DNA of 37,351 nt, taken from Nocardia alni. GTDB taxonomy: Bacteria > Actinomycetota > Actinomycetes > Mycobacteriales > Mycobacteriaceae. The translations under genes were made by a program, and so were the position numbers. Shown here one piece after another: positions 7,545 through 15,544 of this stretch. Within the stretch, counting starts at the first letter, position 1. Each line of letters begins with the position of its first letter. The notes under the pieces were generated by a model. That model was not told the origin of the DNA, did no database searches, and saw nothing but the letters and a program-made list of their open reading frames with translations. The stretch lies in the NCBI RefSeq assembly GCF_019038435.1, contig NZ_JAGPOX010000099.1, positions 1 to 37,351 of the forward strand, in the 5' to 3' direction.

Positions 7545-8768
7545 CTACTCGCTCAGGAATACCGGTAACCGCCGGTGCCCGTTGGAGATGAAGCTCGCGA
7601 CCGTGCCCAGCTCCGACGTCTCCGCGGCCAGTCGCATATTCGGGAAGCGGGCGAAGATCGCGGGCAGCGCGACCGCGGCCTCGAGCCGGGCCAGCGGCGC
7701 GCCCAGGCAGTGATGCGCACCGTACCCGAAGGACAAGTGGTCCTTGTTCTTTCGGGTCACATCGAACTCGGCGGCCGTATCGCCGTGCACCAGGGGATCG
7801 CGGTTCGCCCCGGCATAGGACGCCAGGATCGGCTCACCCTTGGCGATATGGATCCCGTCGACCTGGATGTCCTCGACCGCGTAGCGCAGCGGCAGATTGG
7901 CCACCGGCGCCTCGAACCGCAGCGCCTCCTCGATCAGGTCGTCCCAGTCGGCCTCGTCCGCTCGGACCTTCGCCAGCTGGCCGGGCTGGGACAGCAACAG
8001 GTAGATCGCCTGGTCGAGCAGGTTGACCGTGGTCTCGTGCCCGGCGCTGATCACCAGCAGCAGGGTATCGATGAGCTCCTGCTCGGTCAGCTGCGAGCCG
8101 TCGTCCTCGTCCCGGTGGGTGATCAGGAGGCTGGTCATGTCGTCGCCGGGATGTTCGCGGCGGAATGCGACCAGCTCACCCAGGATGCGATACATCTCCG
8201 CGTAGTTGGCCTGCGACTGCTCCGGGGTGAGGGAGGTGTCGAAGATGCCGTCCACGCAGGTGCGCAGTCCCGGGTGCAGATTCTCGGGCACGCCCATCAG
8301 CGCGGAGATGACCTGAATCGGCAGCGGATAGGCGAATCCCTCACGCAGATCGGTGGATTCGCCCGCCGGGACGGCCGCCAAGGCGTCCAGCAGGGAGGTC
8401 GTGATCGACTCGATCATCGGGCGCATCGCCTGGGTGCGCCGGTGTGTGAACGCGGGCGACACCAATTTGCGCAGCCGCCGGTGGTCGGTGCCATACGCGG
8501 TGAACATGTTGGTCACCGCCACCCACGGGAGCAACGGCCAATCCGCGGGGATCTCACCGTCGACGAAGGCGGGCCAGTGCTGGCGGGCATCCTTCGACAC
8601 CCGGGGATCGGCCAGTAGCGAGCGCAGCAGGGTCCCGTCGGTCACCGACCAGACCTGCACCTTTCCGGGAAGCTCGACCCGTGTCAGCGGCCCCCGCGCG
8701 CGGATGCGCGATGCCTCGCCCTGGATGTCGGTCCCGAGGGGGTCCAGCACCAAAGGTTGTTGCTCCAT
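7545..8768 (-). CDS. Cytochrome P450, CYP154-like (conservon-associated)
   Basis: This 407-residue soluble bacterial P450 has all core motifs: I-helix oxygen-activation AGHETT at residues 242-247, K-helix ExxR as EALR at 281-284, and the heme loop FGYGAHHCLG with Cys354 as thiolate ligand. The N-terminus (LVLDPLGTDIQGEASRIR, then DPRVSKDARQHWPAF and NMFTAYGTDHRRLR) resembles Streptomyces CYP154 proteins, which are encoded beside a CYP157-type CvnE in conservons. ATG 8768 is chosen because GAGGAG ends 5 nt upstream; a TTG at 8771 would add one residue. The stop of the upstream P450 is only 12 nt away, so the two are cotranscribed. The substrate is unknown; CYP154 members oxidise macrolide- or steroid-like molecules. 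Confidence 0.9.
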   Translation of the reverse strand: MEQQPLVLDPLGTDIQGEASRIRARGPLTRVELPGKVQVWSVTDGTLLRSLLADPRVSKDARQHWPAFVDGEIPADWPLLPWVAVTNMFTAYGTDHRRLRKLVSPAFTHRRTQAMRPMIESITTSLLDALAAVPAGESTDLREGFAYPLPIQVISALMGVPENLHPGLRTCVDGIFDTSLTPEQSQANYAEMYRILGELVAFRREHPGDDMTSLLITHRDEDDGSQLTEQELIDTLLLVISAGHETTVNLLDQAIYLLLSQPGQLAKVRADEADWDDLIEEALRFEAPVANLPLRYAVEDIQVDGIHIAKGEPILASYAGANRDPLVHGDTAAEFDVTRKNKDHLSFGYGAHHCLGAPLARLEAAVALPAIFARFPNMRLAAETSELGTVASFISNGHRRLPVFLSE

Positions 8769-8780
8769 CAAGACTCCTCA

Positions 8781-10028
8781 CTACACGTGCAACGGTGGAG
8801 ACTTGGGGAACATTACCGGTAGTGAGACCAATGCGCGATGGAAAGGCCCTGGGCGCCAAGACAATTGATCGGCAGGCGCGGCAAGTCGCATATCCGGCAA
8901 CGCATCCAGCAACTGATCGATCGCACCCTGCGCGATCAGATAGGCCAACGACTTGGCAGGGCAGGTGTGCGGACCGGCACTCCACGCCAGATGTGAACGG
9001 TTGTCGGTGAATTCGCGCGTGCCGACCGCCGGATCGTTGTTGCACGCGGACATGCTGATCATGACCGGCTGATGTGCGGGCAGCCATACATCATCGATCA
9101 GGATCGGTTGACGGGGATAGGTGACGCAGTAGTTCGCCATCGGCGGGTCGGTGAACAGCACCTCGTCCAGCGCGTCCCTGGTGGACAGGGCGCCGCCGAG
9201 GAAGTCACCGGCGAAGCGGTCGTCGGTGAGCATCAGCAACAGCGTATTGACGATGAGGTTCTGCTGCGGCTCGATTCCCGCGCCGTAGAGGGTGACCAGC
9301 TGGTGCACCATCTCCAGATCGTCCAACCCCACGGGGTGGGAGATCAGGTGCGAGGTGATGTCGTCGCCCGGATCGGCCCGCTTGAGCGCGGTCAGCTCGA
9401 GCAGCGCCTCGCCGAGCATGGCGTTGCCCTTGTCGGCGTTGACACCACCCTCGAAGATCATCGCCATCCCGGCGGCGACGTCCTGCCCGATCTCCGGTGG
9501 GCAGCCCAGCATCGTGTTGAGCACCGCGAAGGTGAGCGGGAAGGCGTACTCGCTGATCAGCTCGGCCGCACCGGATTCACAGAACGTGTTGACCAGCGGC
9601 ATGGCCAAGCGCTCGACCGTGGTGTGCAGCCCATGCAGGTCCACCGCGTTGATCGCGGCGACATTGGCCTGCCGGTATCGCGTGTGAGCGTTACCCGCGC
9701 TGCGTATCGCGTTCGGTCGCCATTCGAGCATCGGCAGGACCGGGGTCTCGCCGGGGATGGTCTTCTGCCACTGGCGCGGATCGGCGGGAAAGTGCTCCGG
9801 GTCGTTGAGGATTCGTAGCGCGGTGCGGTAGCCGATCACCAATGTGGCAGGTACGCCGGGATCCAGCTCCACGGGTGCCAGGGAACCGAAGCGGCGGCGC
9901 AGATCCCGATAGGCCCCGTGCGGGTCGGCGGCGAATTCGGGAGTGTTGATGAGCATCCGTGGACCATCGTTGCCGACCGGTGAGCCGTGCACGACCGGCC
10001 AGCCGCCTGGTAGTAGAGGCTCATTCAC
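8781..10028 (-). CDS. cvnE: CvnE: atypical conservon cytochrome P450 lacking ExxR (CYP157-like)
   Basis: This 415-residue protein aligns to the P450 fold and keeps the heme cysteine (WSAGPHTCPAKSLA, Cys356), but three motifs are altered. The I-helix reads GAGIEPQQN (249-257) without the usual acid-alcohol pair. The K-helix reads DEVLF (288-292), so the invariant Arg of ExxR is missing. The heme loop starts with Trp rather than Phe. Loss of ExxR is the known oddity of the Streptomyces CYP157 family, the fifth gene (cvnE) of conservons. The GTG start at 10028 overlaps the TGA of cvnD as GTGA, indicating translational coupling. It may act as a heme or ligand sensor, or as an electron-transfer partner, rather than as a typical monooxygenase; that is inference. 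Confidence 0.9.
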   Translation of the reverse strand: MNEPLLPGGWPVVHGSPVGNDGPRMLINTPEFAADPHGAYRDLRRRFGSLAPVELDPGVPATLVIGYRTALRILNDPEHFPADPRQWQKTIPGETPVLPMLEWRPNAIRSAGNAHTRYRQANVAAINAVDLHGLHTTVERLAMPLVNTFCESGAAELISEYAFPLTFAVLNTMLGCPPEIGQDVAAGMAMIFEGGVNADKGNAMLGEALLELTALKRADPGDDITSHLISHPVGLDDLEMVHQLVTLYGAGIEPQQNLIVNTLLLMLTDDRFAGDFLGGALSTRDALDEVLFTDPPMANYCVTYPRQPILIDDVWLPAHQPVMISMSACNNDPAVGTREFTDNRSHLAWSAGPHTCPAKSLAYLIAQGAIDQLLDALPDMRLAAPADQLSWRPGPFHRALVSLPVMFPKSPPLHV

Positions 10029-10645
10029 GAAGAGCCTCCCTGACGCTGAAACAGGTACTCGACCAGAGTGATCAGCGAACGCAGGCAGGTACCCCTGTCA
10101 CGGGCGTCGAGCGCGGTGAGCGGCGTGCCCGGCTCCAGGTCCAGGGCATCGCGGATCTCGGTGAGCGGAAACCGCTGCGAACCCTCGAACTCGTTCACCG
10201 CGACCGAATACGGCACACCGCGCTCCTCGAGCACCGCCAGCACCTCGTCGGCCTTGTCGATCCGCCGGGTGTCGATCAGTACGAGCGCGCCGAGGGCGCC
10301 ACGCGAGAGTTCCTCCCACAACGGGATGAACCGCCGCTGGCCCGGTGTACCGAACAAGTACAGCGCCAGTTGGGGATTCAGGGTGATGCGGCCGAAATCC
10401 ATTGCCACCGTGGTGGTCACCTTGCCCGGCAGACCGGCCATATCGTCCACGCCGACACTGGCCTCGGTGATGGTTTCCTCTGTACGCAGCGGCTTGATCT
10501 CCGACACGCTGCCCACGAACGTGGTCTTGCCGACACCGAAGTTGCCGGCCACCAATAGCTTCACCGACCGGGTCACGGTCTCGGGCACGTAGTCGACGGT
10601 GCGGGACAGGGTCGCAGTCTCAGACGGCGAGAGCGCGGAGCCCAT
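10025..10645 (-). CDS. cvnD: CvnD: conservon small Ras-like GTPase
   Basis: This 206-residue protein shows the small G-protein motifs in order: P-loop GNFGVGKT at residues 34-41, switch-I Thr region TITEAS, DFGR at 83-86, G3 as FGTPGQ at 98-103, G4 as VNEFE near 150-154 (a family-typical replacement of NKxD), and the G5-like ALDARDRG. This matches the CvnD ATP/GTP-binding proteins of actinobacterial conservons, thought to act like MglA-type switches with the roadblock protein CvnB and the sensor CvnA at the membrane. Its start overlaps the end of cvnC by 26 bp and its stop overlaps the cvnE start, both normal for conservons. Signal and output are unknown. Confidence 0.92.
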   Translation of the reverse strand: MGSALSPSETATLSRTVDYVPETVTRSVKLLVAGNFGVGKTTFVGSVSEIKPLRTEETITEASVGVDDMAGLPGKVTTTVAMDFGRITLNPQLALYLFGTPGQRRFIPLWEELSRGALGALVLIDTRRIDKADEVLAVLEERGVPYSVAVNEFEGSQRFPLTEIRDALDLEPGTPLTALDARDRGTCLRSLITLVEYLFQRQGGSS

Positions 10646-10970
10646 TCAGTACCTCCTCGAGCAGAGCACGTTCCGGCACAGCTGACGCCGGGACCGGTGT
10701 GGCCAGATGACCGCTGTCCAGCAGGTCCGCTGCCACGATCTTCACCACCGGGTACGGCAGGTCCAGGTACGCGGCGATCTCGGCGAGCGAGAGTACGCGA
10801 CTCCGGCTGCACAGGCCCAGCACTCGGCGTTGGTCCGGACTGGCACCCTGTTCCGGGTCCCGGTTCGACACAACGAGAGTCACCAGGTCCAGCTCACGAC
10901 TGGGTCGCGAACGTCCACCGGTGCGGACGTAGGACCGCACCAGATCGGGGTCGCGCCGGTGCTGAGTCAT
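10620..10970 (-). CDS. cvnC: CvnC: DUF742 protein
   Basis: This 116-residue protein is recognisable as DUF742: a basic N-terminus (PDLVRSYVRTGGRS), the stretch LDLVTLVV, then a winged-helix-like half with RVLGLCSRSRVLSLAEIAAYLDLPYPVVKIVAADLL. That second half resembles an HTH/ArsR-like fold. DUF742 proteins are the third gene of conservons and are proposed to interact with the GTPase and the sensor. ATG 10970 is 5 nt after the cvnB stop, and the 3' end overlaps cvnD by 26 bp. The molecular role is not established for the family. Confidence 0.92.
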   Translation of the reverse strand: MTQHRRDPDLVRSYVRTGGRSRPSRELDLVTLVVSNRDPEQGASPDQRRVLGLCSRSRVLSLAEIAAYLDLPYPVVKIVAADLLDSGHLATPVPASAVPERALLEEVLNGLRALAV

Positions 10971-10975
10971 CCGTG

Positions 10976-11383
10976 TTACCGCTGCTGGCGCGGCAGGCTG
11001 CCGAGTTCACGGCCGACCCGGCCCGCGAGCTCGTTCATCCGATGGGCCACCAGGGTGACGTCCACCGCGGTCGTGGTGGACACACCCAGCAGGGCCCCTT
11101 CGCCGGCGGCGGTGATGAAGATCATCCCGTCGTCGTACTCGGTCATGTTCTGCCGCACCGTATTCGCCGCGCCGCAGAATTCACCGAGGGCCTTGCCGAG
11201 TGACCGTAGCCCGGAGGAGGCTGCGGCGAAACGTTCGGCGTCGTCGAGGCTGATCTCTCCGACGTGGGCCATTCGTAGACCGTCGTCGGACAGCAGCACC
11301 GCGAAGCGGACGCCGGGAACATTTAAATCGTCGAGCATCCAGGCCAGCTTGTTGCCGTCGGTCACGGCCCCGGGTGTGCTCAT
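10976..11383 (-). CDS. cvnB: CvnB: roadblock/LC7 domain protein
   Basis: This 135-residue protein has the single alpha/beta roadblock/LC7 (MglB-like) fold: KLAWMLDDLNVPGVRFAVLLSDDGLRMAH, a helix, then GMIFITAAGEGALLGVSTT and a C-terminal helix. In conservons this second gene is thought to regulate the CvnD GTPase as a dimer, as MglB does for MglA. Its ATG overlaps the cvnA stop by one base (TGATG), so expression is coupled to cvnA. Length and position match the family exactly. Confidence 0.92.
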   Translation of the reverse strand: MSTPGAVTDGNKLAWMLDDLNVPGVRFAVLLSDDGLRMAHVGEISLDDAERFAAASSGLRSLGKALGEFCGAANTVRQNMTEYDDGMIFITAAGEGALLGVSTTTAVDVTLVAHRMNELAGRVGRELGSLPRQQR

Positions 11384-12978
11384 CAGGATGTCATCCCTTC
11401 GGTGTATTCGTCGTTGTGGTTCTCGTCCAATGCGGCGCGGCCGCTCTGAGAACCGAGGTGCCAGGCGGCGGCGATTTCGGGGCGCGGCAGCTCGGTCTCG
11501 GTATGTTCGGTCGTTTCCGTATCATCGGCGGTGGATAGCCGCGGCACGCCGGCGACGGAGACGGTTCGGCGGCGTCGGCGCGGTAATCCGCCGGGGGTGA
11601 TGTCGTGCACTGTTGATGTGTCGCCCGGCTCCAATATCGGCTCGTCGTCTCGAAGTGGTTCGATGGCCCGAATCGGCTCTGCCGCACGGATCGGCTCGGC
11701 GACTCGGATGGGCTCCGCCACTCGGACCGACTCTCCGACCCGGACCGGCTCCGCGACCTGAACCTGTTCGCTCAGGACAACCGGCTGGCTCGATTCGAGC
11801 GCCGGTGCGGAGGAAACCGGTTGAGGCGCACCGAGTTCGGCGGGAGCAGCGTCGGCGGGAGCGCGCTCTGTCAGCAGGGATTCCGGGACGAAGACCATCG
11901 CGCGCATGCCGCCGAAGGCGTTGGGGCCGTCGACATAGATGCTGAATCCGTAGCGGCGCGCCAAGGCGGCGATACCGGGCAGGCCGACGCGGGGCGCGGG
12001 CCCGAGCTGGTGGATGTCGATGGCACGCTCACCGGCCAGAATCTGGCGGGCCTCCTCCATCTGTTCGGCGTTCATACGCACGCCCGCGTCGTCGACGATG
12101 ATGGTGACGCCGTGGTGGCCCTCCTGGAAGGAGACATCCACGAACGAGGTCGGCGGGGAGTAGCGCAGTGCGTTGTCCAGCAGCGTCGCCAGGGTGTGTA
12201 CCAGCGGTTCGACCGCACGGCTGATGACGACCCGCTCGAGCTGGCTGGGCCGCACTCGGGTGTAGTCGCGCACACGGCCGGTGGCGCCGCCGACGATATC
12301 GGTCAGCGACTGCTGGGGCCAGCGTCGTCCCGGCAGGCCGCCACAGACGATGACGTAGGACTGCGCCTGACGGATCATCTGCTGCACGTTGTGGTCGATG
12401 CGGGTGAGCGTCTCGTAGACGTCGTCACCGCGGTGGCGCCGCAGCGCCTCGCTCACCACCTGGCCCACGTCGGCGCCGAGGCTCACCACCGAGGTGCCGA
12501 ACGAGCGCACCGCCGAGCTGGTCACTTCGCGTGAGGTGGTCTCCACGTCGCCGTGGACCTTGTCCAGTTCCGCCCGGGCGGACTCGGCCTCGGCGCGGTA
12601 GCTGGCCTCGGCCTGCGTAATCGCCATCTTGGCCTCGTATTCGGCCTCCTGGCGGACGCGTTCGCGGGTCTCGGTCCGCGTCACCTGCAGATCGCCCAGG
12701 TAGCGCTCGGCCAAGCCGCGTAGCAACCGCTGGAACCGCTCGTTCCCAGGGGGCAACTCCGGCACGCCATCATGCCGTGCGGTCTCGACCGCGTAAGGCA
12801 TTGTGGTCGTGACGAAGTATTCGAGCTCGTCCTCTCGGGCACGTAGCTCGCGGGTGGCGGCCTCAGCCTGGGTGTGTTGCTGTGCCGCATAGTACGCCGC
12901 GATGACCGCCGCCACGAGGACGACCAGCAGCGCGACAACCAGGATCCACGAAATCGTCATGGCAGTAGATTCGTTCAT
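11383..12978 (-). CDS. cvnA: CvnA: sensor histidine kinase-like membrane protein of the conservon
   Basis: This is a 531-residue protein. An N-terminal membrane helix (ISWILVVALLVVLVAAVIAAYY, about residues 9-30) is followed by a long coiled-coil region (35-200, rich in E/R/A). A dimerisation-like helix (RIDHNVQQMIRQAQ, 193-206) precedes a HATPase_c domain: N-box LLDNALRYSPP with Asn269, VDDAGVRM at 296-302, and GLPGIAALARRYGF at 332-344. A disordered tail carries six degenerate hexad repeats of the VAEPIR type (about residues 408-443). This is the CvnA layout, a nitrate-sensor-like kinase without a typical partner regulator. ATG 12978 is chosen because GAGGG lies 6-7 nt upstream and the membrane helix then sits at the N-terminus. 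It heads the minus-strand operon. Confidence 0.9.
   Translation of the reverse strand: MNESTAMTISWILVVALLVVLVAAVIAAYYAAQQHTQAEAATRELRAREDELEYFVTTTMPYAVETARHDGVPELPPGNERFQRLLRGLAERYLGDLQVTRTETRERVRQEAEYEAKMAITQAEASYRAEAESARAELDKVHGDVETTSREVTSSAVRSFGTSVVSLGADVGQVVSEALRRHRGDDVYETLTRIDHNVQQMIRQAQSYVIVCGGLPGRRWPQQSLTDIVGGATGRVRDYTRVRPSQLERVVISRAVEPLVHTLATLLDNALRYSPPTSFVDVSFQEGHHGVTIIVDDAGVRMNAEQMEEARQILAGERAIDIHQLGPAPRVGLPGIAALARRYGFSIYVDGPNAFGGMRAMVFVPESLLTERAPADAAPAELGAPQPVSSAPALESSQPVVLSEQVQVAEPVRVGESVRVAEPIRVAEPIRAAEPIRAIEPLRDDEPILEPGDTSTVHDITPGGLPRRRRRTVSVAGVPRLSTADDTETTEHTETELPRPEIAAAWHLGSQSGRAALDENHNDEYTEGMTS
11651..11758. repeat. Six 18-bp coding repeats in the CvnA tail
   Basis: Six consecutive 18-bp units start at 11651, 11669, 11687, 11705, 11723 and 11741, most beginning CGGA on the plus strand. 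On the coding strand they specify degenerate hexapeptides such as VAEPIR, AAEPIR, VGESVR. The period is a multiple of three, so copy-number change would keep the frame. It lies in the low-complexity linker of the sensor. Confidence 0.8.
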
Positions 12979-13284
12979 CAGGTTCCCTCGTCGCCGGATG
13001 CCCCGGCCGCCTCGCCTTCCTTCAATTCTTCGACCGCGATTCATCGCGACCGGATTTACACATCTCACCGTCGCCATTGGCGAAGTTTCGAACGGGGACA
13101 GGAGGTTTCGCAACGTACACCGATCGACACCGACTCGGTGCATTATTGCGATCGCTCTGTCACCCAACGAGCGCCAACAGTAGCAGCAATTCAGGGTGGC
13201 AGCGACCGAACCGTTATGCAGACTTTCGCCGAATCTGTCAGCGCCCCTGACGTTCCCGCAGGTGTAGCTGAAGAGTTGCTCTGT

Positions 13285-13309
13285 AAAAAAACAAACCGCC
13301 CGGTGTTTG
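13285..13309 (-). terminator. Minus-strand hairpin with seven-T tail
   Basis: Read on the minus strand, CAAACACCGGGCGGTTTG (13309 down to 13292) has 5-bp terminal complementarity and is followed at once by TTTTTTT (13291-13285), unusual in this GC-rich DNA. It may stop readthrough from etfA before the cvn operon, or be an attenuator in a long cvn leader. The stem is short. Confidence 0.45.
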
Positions 13310-13472
13310 ACTGATCATCAATACAGCGGCGACAGAACAGCGGCGGTGCGTCCCCGGCACTCGCGGCGAGGCGTCGATCGTGCCGATACCGCTGGTCGCG
13401 GACCGGAGCGGTGCGCGTGACGGTGCTCCGGGGCGTGCCCGGGCGGGATAGCGGTAACGGTACGGAACAGAC

Positions 13473-13521
13473 GATATCGCCGACCCCGGACTGCCTGTGC
13501 GGCAGCGGGATCGGCGATATC
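13473..13521. other. Compound stem-loop between etfA and cvnA
   Basis: Perfect 11-bp outer arms GATATCGCCGA (13473-13483) and TCGGCGATATC (13511-13521), with near-complementary CCCC/CGGG next, enclose an inner hairpin CTGCC-TGTGC-GGCAG (13491-13505). The whole 49-nt segment can fold as one extended stem. It lies about 40 nt beyond the etfA stop, so it may protect or end that transcript; there is no T-tract. Confidence 0.55.
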
Positions 13522-13535
13522 GGTAAGGAAATCGT

Positions 13536-13554
13536 GACCGGATCTCGTCCGGTC
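13536..13554 (-). terminator. Short hairpin just after etfA
   Basis: GACCGGA-TCTCG-TCCGGTC is a perfect 7-bp stem with a 5-nt loop, starting 6 nt past the etfA stop on the minus strand and followed by ACGATTTCCTTACC. It is a plausible but weak terminator. Confidence 0.5.
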
Positions 13555-13559
13555 GGGCG

Positions 13560-14519
13560 TCAGCCCTTGTGCGTTTTGACCGCTTCGGTCAGCTGCGGGG
13601 CGACGTTGAACAGGTCGCCCACGATGCCGTAGTCGCTGATCTCGAAGATCGGCGCTTCCTCGTCCTTGTTGACCGCGACGATGGTCTTCGAGGTCTGCAT
13701 GCCCGCGCGGTGCTGGATCGCGCCCGAGATTCCCAGGGCGACGTACAGCTGCGGGGAGACCGTCTTACCGGTCTGACCGACCTGGAACTGACCGGGGTAG
13801 TAGCCGGAGTCGACCGCGGCGCGCGAGGCGCCGACAGCGGCCCCGAAGGCGTCGGCCAATGGCTCGATCACCTTGTGGAAGTTGTCCTCGCTGCCGACAC
13901 CGCGGCCGCCGGAGACCACGATCGTGGCCTCGGTGAGCTCGGGACGGTCGCCGCCGGCGACAGCCTCGCGAGAGGTCACCTTGGTGACGCCCTCCTCCTG
14001 CGCGGGGACCTCGACGACCACCTTCTCGCCCGCGGCCTGCTGCGGAGCGGCCTCGATCGCGCCCGGGCGCACCGAGATCACCGAGACATCGCCGGTGGCC
14101 TTGGCGTCCACGGTGAACGCGCCACCGAAGATGGAGTGGGTGACCAGGCCCTCGGCCTTGACGTCGATCACGTCGACCAGCAGGCCCGCGCCGATGCGCG
14201 CGGCCAGGCGTCCGGACACCTCCTTGCCCTCGGCGGAGGCGGCGACCAGGACGGCGGACGGGCTGGCCGACTCGGTCAGTCCGGCCAGCACGTCGACCTT
14301 CGGGGTGACCAGGAAGCCATCGATGTCGTCGGACTCGGCGATATAGATCTTCTCCGCGCCGGCGGTGGCCAGCGCGTCGGCGAGCTTGTCGCCGGTGCCG
14401 GCCGGGCCGACCACGACCGCGGCGGGGGTGCCCAGGGCGCGGGCGGCGGTGAGCAGTTCGGTGCTGACCTTCTTGACCGCACCGTCGGCGTGCTCCACGA
14501 GCACTAGTACTTCTGCCAT
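13560..14519 (-). CDS. etfA: Electron transfer flavoprotein alpha subunit
   Basis: This 319-residue protein is a typical ETF alpha chain. The N-terminal alpha/beta domain begins MAEVLVLVEHADG. The C-terminal FAD domain (from about residue 195) contains VVSGGRGVGSEDNF, then ASRAAVDSGY, QVGQTGKTVSPQLYVALGISGAIQH and IVAVNKDEEAPIFEISDYGIVGDL, which wrap the FAD. With EtfB it accepts electrons from acyl-CoA and other flavin dehydrogenases in the cytoplasm and delivers them to the quinone pool. It lies 63 nt after etfB. Its ATG follows AAGGAG with 8 nt spacing. It corresponds to mycobacterial fixB. Confidence 0.97.
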   Translation of the reverse strand: MAEVLVLVEHADGAVKKVSTELLTAARALGTPAAVVVGPAGTGDKLADALATAGAEKIYIAESDDIDGFLVTPKVDVLAGLTESASPSAVLVAASAEGKEVSGRLAARIGAGLLVDVIDVKAEGLVTHSIFGGAFTVDAKATGDVSVISVRPGAIEAAPQQAAGEKVVVEVPAQEEGVTKVTSREAVAGGDRPELTEATIVVSGGRGVGSEDNFHKVIEPLADAFGAAVGASRAAVDSGYYPGQFQVGQTGKTVSPQLYVALGISGAIQHRAGMQTSKTIVAVNKDEEAPIFEISDYGIVGDLFNVAPQLTEAVKTHKG

Positions 14520-14582
14520 TGTTTCATCTCCTTGTGAGACTCTCGCCCGGCTGCCAGAGCCGGCGCTGCGACGGATGCGGAA

Positions 14583-15368
14583 TCAGATGATCTTCTGACC
14601 GACCAGGTAGGCGGAGATCTGGTTGCCGCCCTCGCCCTCGTCGACGATCTTCTCGCCCGCCGTGCGCGGCGGCTTCGGGGTGACAGCGGTGACCGCGCTG
14701 CCCGCGTTGCCCACACCCACGGTGGAGGCGTCCACGCCCAGGTCGGCCAGGGTGAAGGTCTGTACTTCCTTCTTCTTGGCGGCCATGATGCCCTTGAAGG
14801 AGGGGAAGCGCGGCTCGTTGATCTTCTCGGTGACCGAGACGATGGCCGGGAGAGTGGCCTCGAGCTTGAAAACGCCCTCGTCGGTCTCGCGCTCGCCGGT
14901 GATCTTGTCACCGTCGACGGCGAGCTTGCGCAGGTGCGTCAACTGCGGAATGCCCAGGTACTCCGCGATGACGGCGGGCACCGCGCCGCCGCGGCCGTCG
15001 GTGGCCTCGTTACCCGCGATGACCAGTTCCACGCCCTCGACCTGGCCCAGTGCGGCGGCCAGCACCCAGCCGGTCTGCACGACGTCGGAGCCGTGGATGG
15101 CGTCGTCCTTGACGTGGATGGCCTTGTCCGCGCCCATGGACAGCGCCTTGCGAATGGCCTCGGTGGTGCGCTCGGGGCCCATGGCGAGGACCGTGACCTC
15201 GCCGCCCTGTGCCTCCTTGAGCAGCAGCGCCTCTTCGACGGCGCGCTCGTTGATCTCATCCAGGATGGCGTCGGCGGCTTCGCGGTCGAGGGTGTAGTCA
15301 CCGCTGGTCAGCTTGCGCTCGGACCAGGTGTCCGGAACCTGCTTGATCAGTACGACGATGTTCGGCAT
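14583..15368 (-). CDS. etfB: Electron transfer flavoprotein beta subunit
   Basis: This 261-residue protein starts MPNIVVLIKQVPDTWSE and has AVEEALLLKEAQGGEVTVLAMGP, the AGNEATDGRGGAVPAVIAEYLGIPQLTH segment typical of ETF beta, and AAKKKEVQTFTL near the recognition loop. The beta chain carries AMP and contacts partner dehydrogenases. Length fits the family (about 260). It is the first gene of the etfBA operon, has AGGAGG upstream (about 12 nt), and its promoter region contains a perfect 22-bp palindrome, so it is probably regulated with fatty-acid or related catabolism. It corresponds to mycobacterial fixA. Confidence 0.97.
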   Translation of the reverse strand: MPNIVVLIKQVPDTWSERKLTSGDYTLDREAADAILDEINERAVEEALLLKEAQGGEVTVLAMGPERTTEAIRKALSMGADKAIHVKDDAIHGSDVVQTGWVLAAALGQVEGVELVIAGNEATDGRGGAVPAVIAEYLGIPQLTHLRKLAVDGDKITGERETDEGVFKLEATLPAIVSVTEKINEPRFPSFKGIMAAKKKEVQTFTLADLGVDASTVGVGNAGSAVTAVTPKPPRTAGEKIVDEGEGGNQISAYLVGQKII

Positions 15369-15467
15369 GGGTCTTCGTCGACCTCCTGTTCTGATGGCAC
15401 GTGAGGTGGGGTCGCACGAGGGGCCGTACGTCCACGAGGTAGCTCGTTTCGCGACATTACCCTACGT

Positions 15468-15489
15468 TAAGTTACTCGCGAGTAACTTA
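15468..15489. promoter_or_regulatory. 22-bp perfect palindrome upstream of etfB (TetR-type operator)
   Basis: TAAGTTACTCG followed directly by its reverse complement CGAGTAACTTA makes a 22-bp perfect palindrome, about 100 bp upstream of the etfB start and 69 bp upstream of the divergent methyltransferase. Its length and symmetry fit a TetR-family dimer site. No TetR gene is adjacent, so the regulator would act in trans. Confidence 0.7.
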
Positions 15490-15544
15490 GGGTGTGATGT
15501 TCCGCATGACCACCTCCGAGCGTGGGTGTGATACGGACAACCGC

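Larger units (their letters stand above)
12979..13559. other. 581-bp non-coding region upstream of cvnA and downstream of etfA
   Basis: No convincing gene is seen in either strand; open frames here have non-coding amino-acid composition. On the minus strand it must hold the promoter and leader of cvnA as well as the end of the etfBA transcript. A T-tract hairpin (13285-13309) and hairpins at 13473-13521 and 13536-13554 are listed separately. The base composition is visibly more A/T-rich between 13030 and 13330 than in surrounding genes, as expected for a promoter region. Confidence 0.6.

Noticed and set aside
12979..13559. A small gene in the etfA-cvnA gap
   Set aside because: Candidate frames (for example around 13411-13632) overlap etfA or show no plausible composition, ribosome site or family resemblance.
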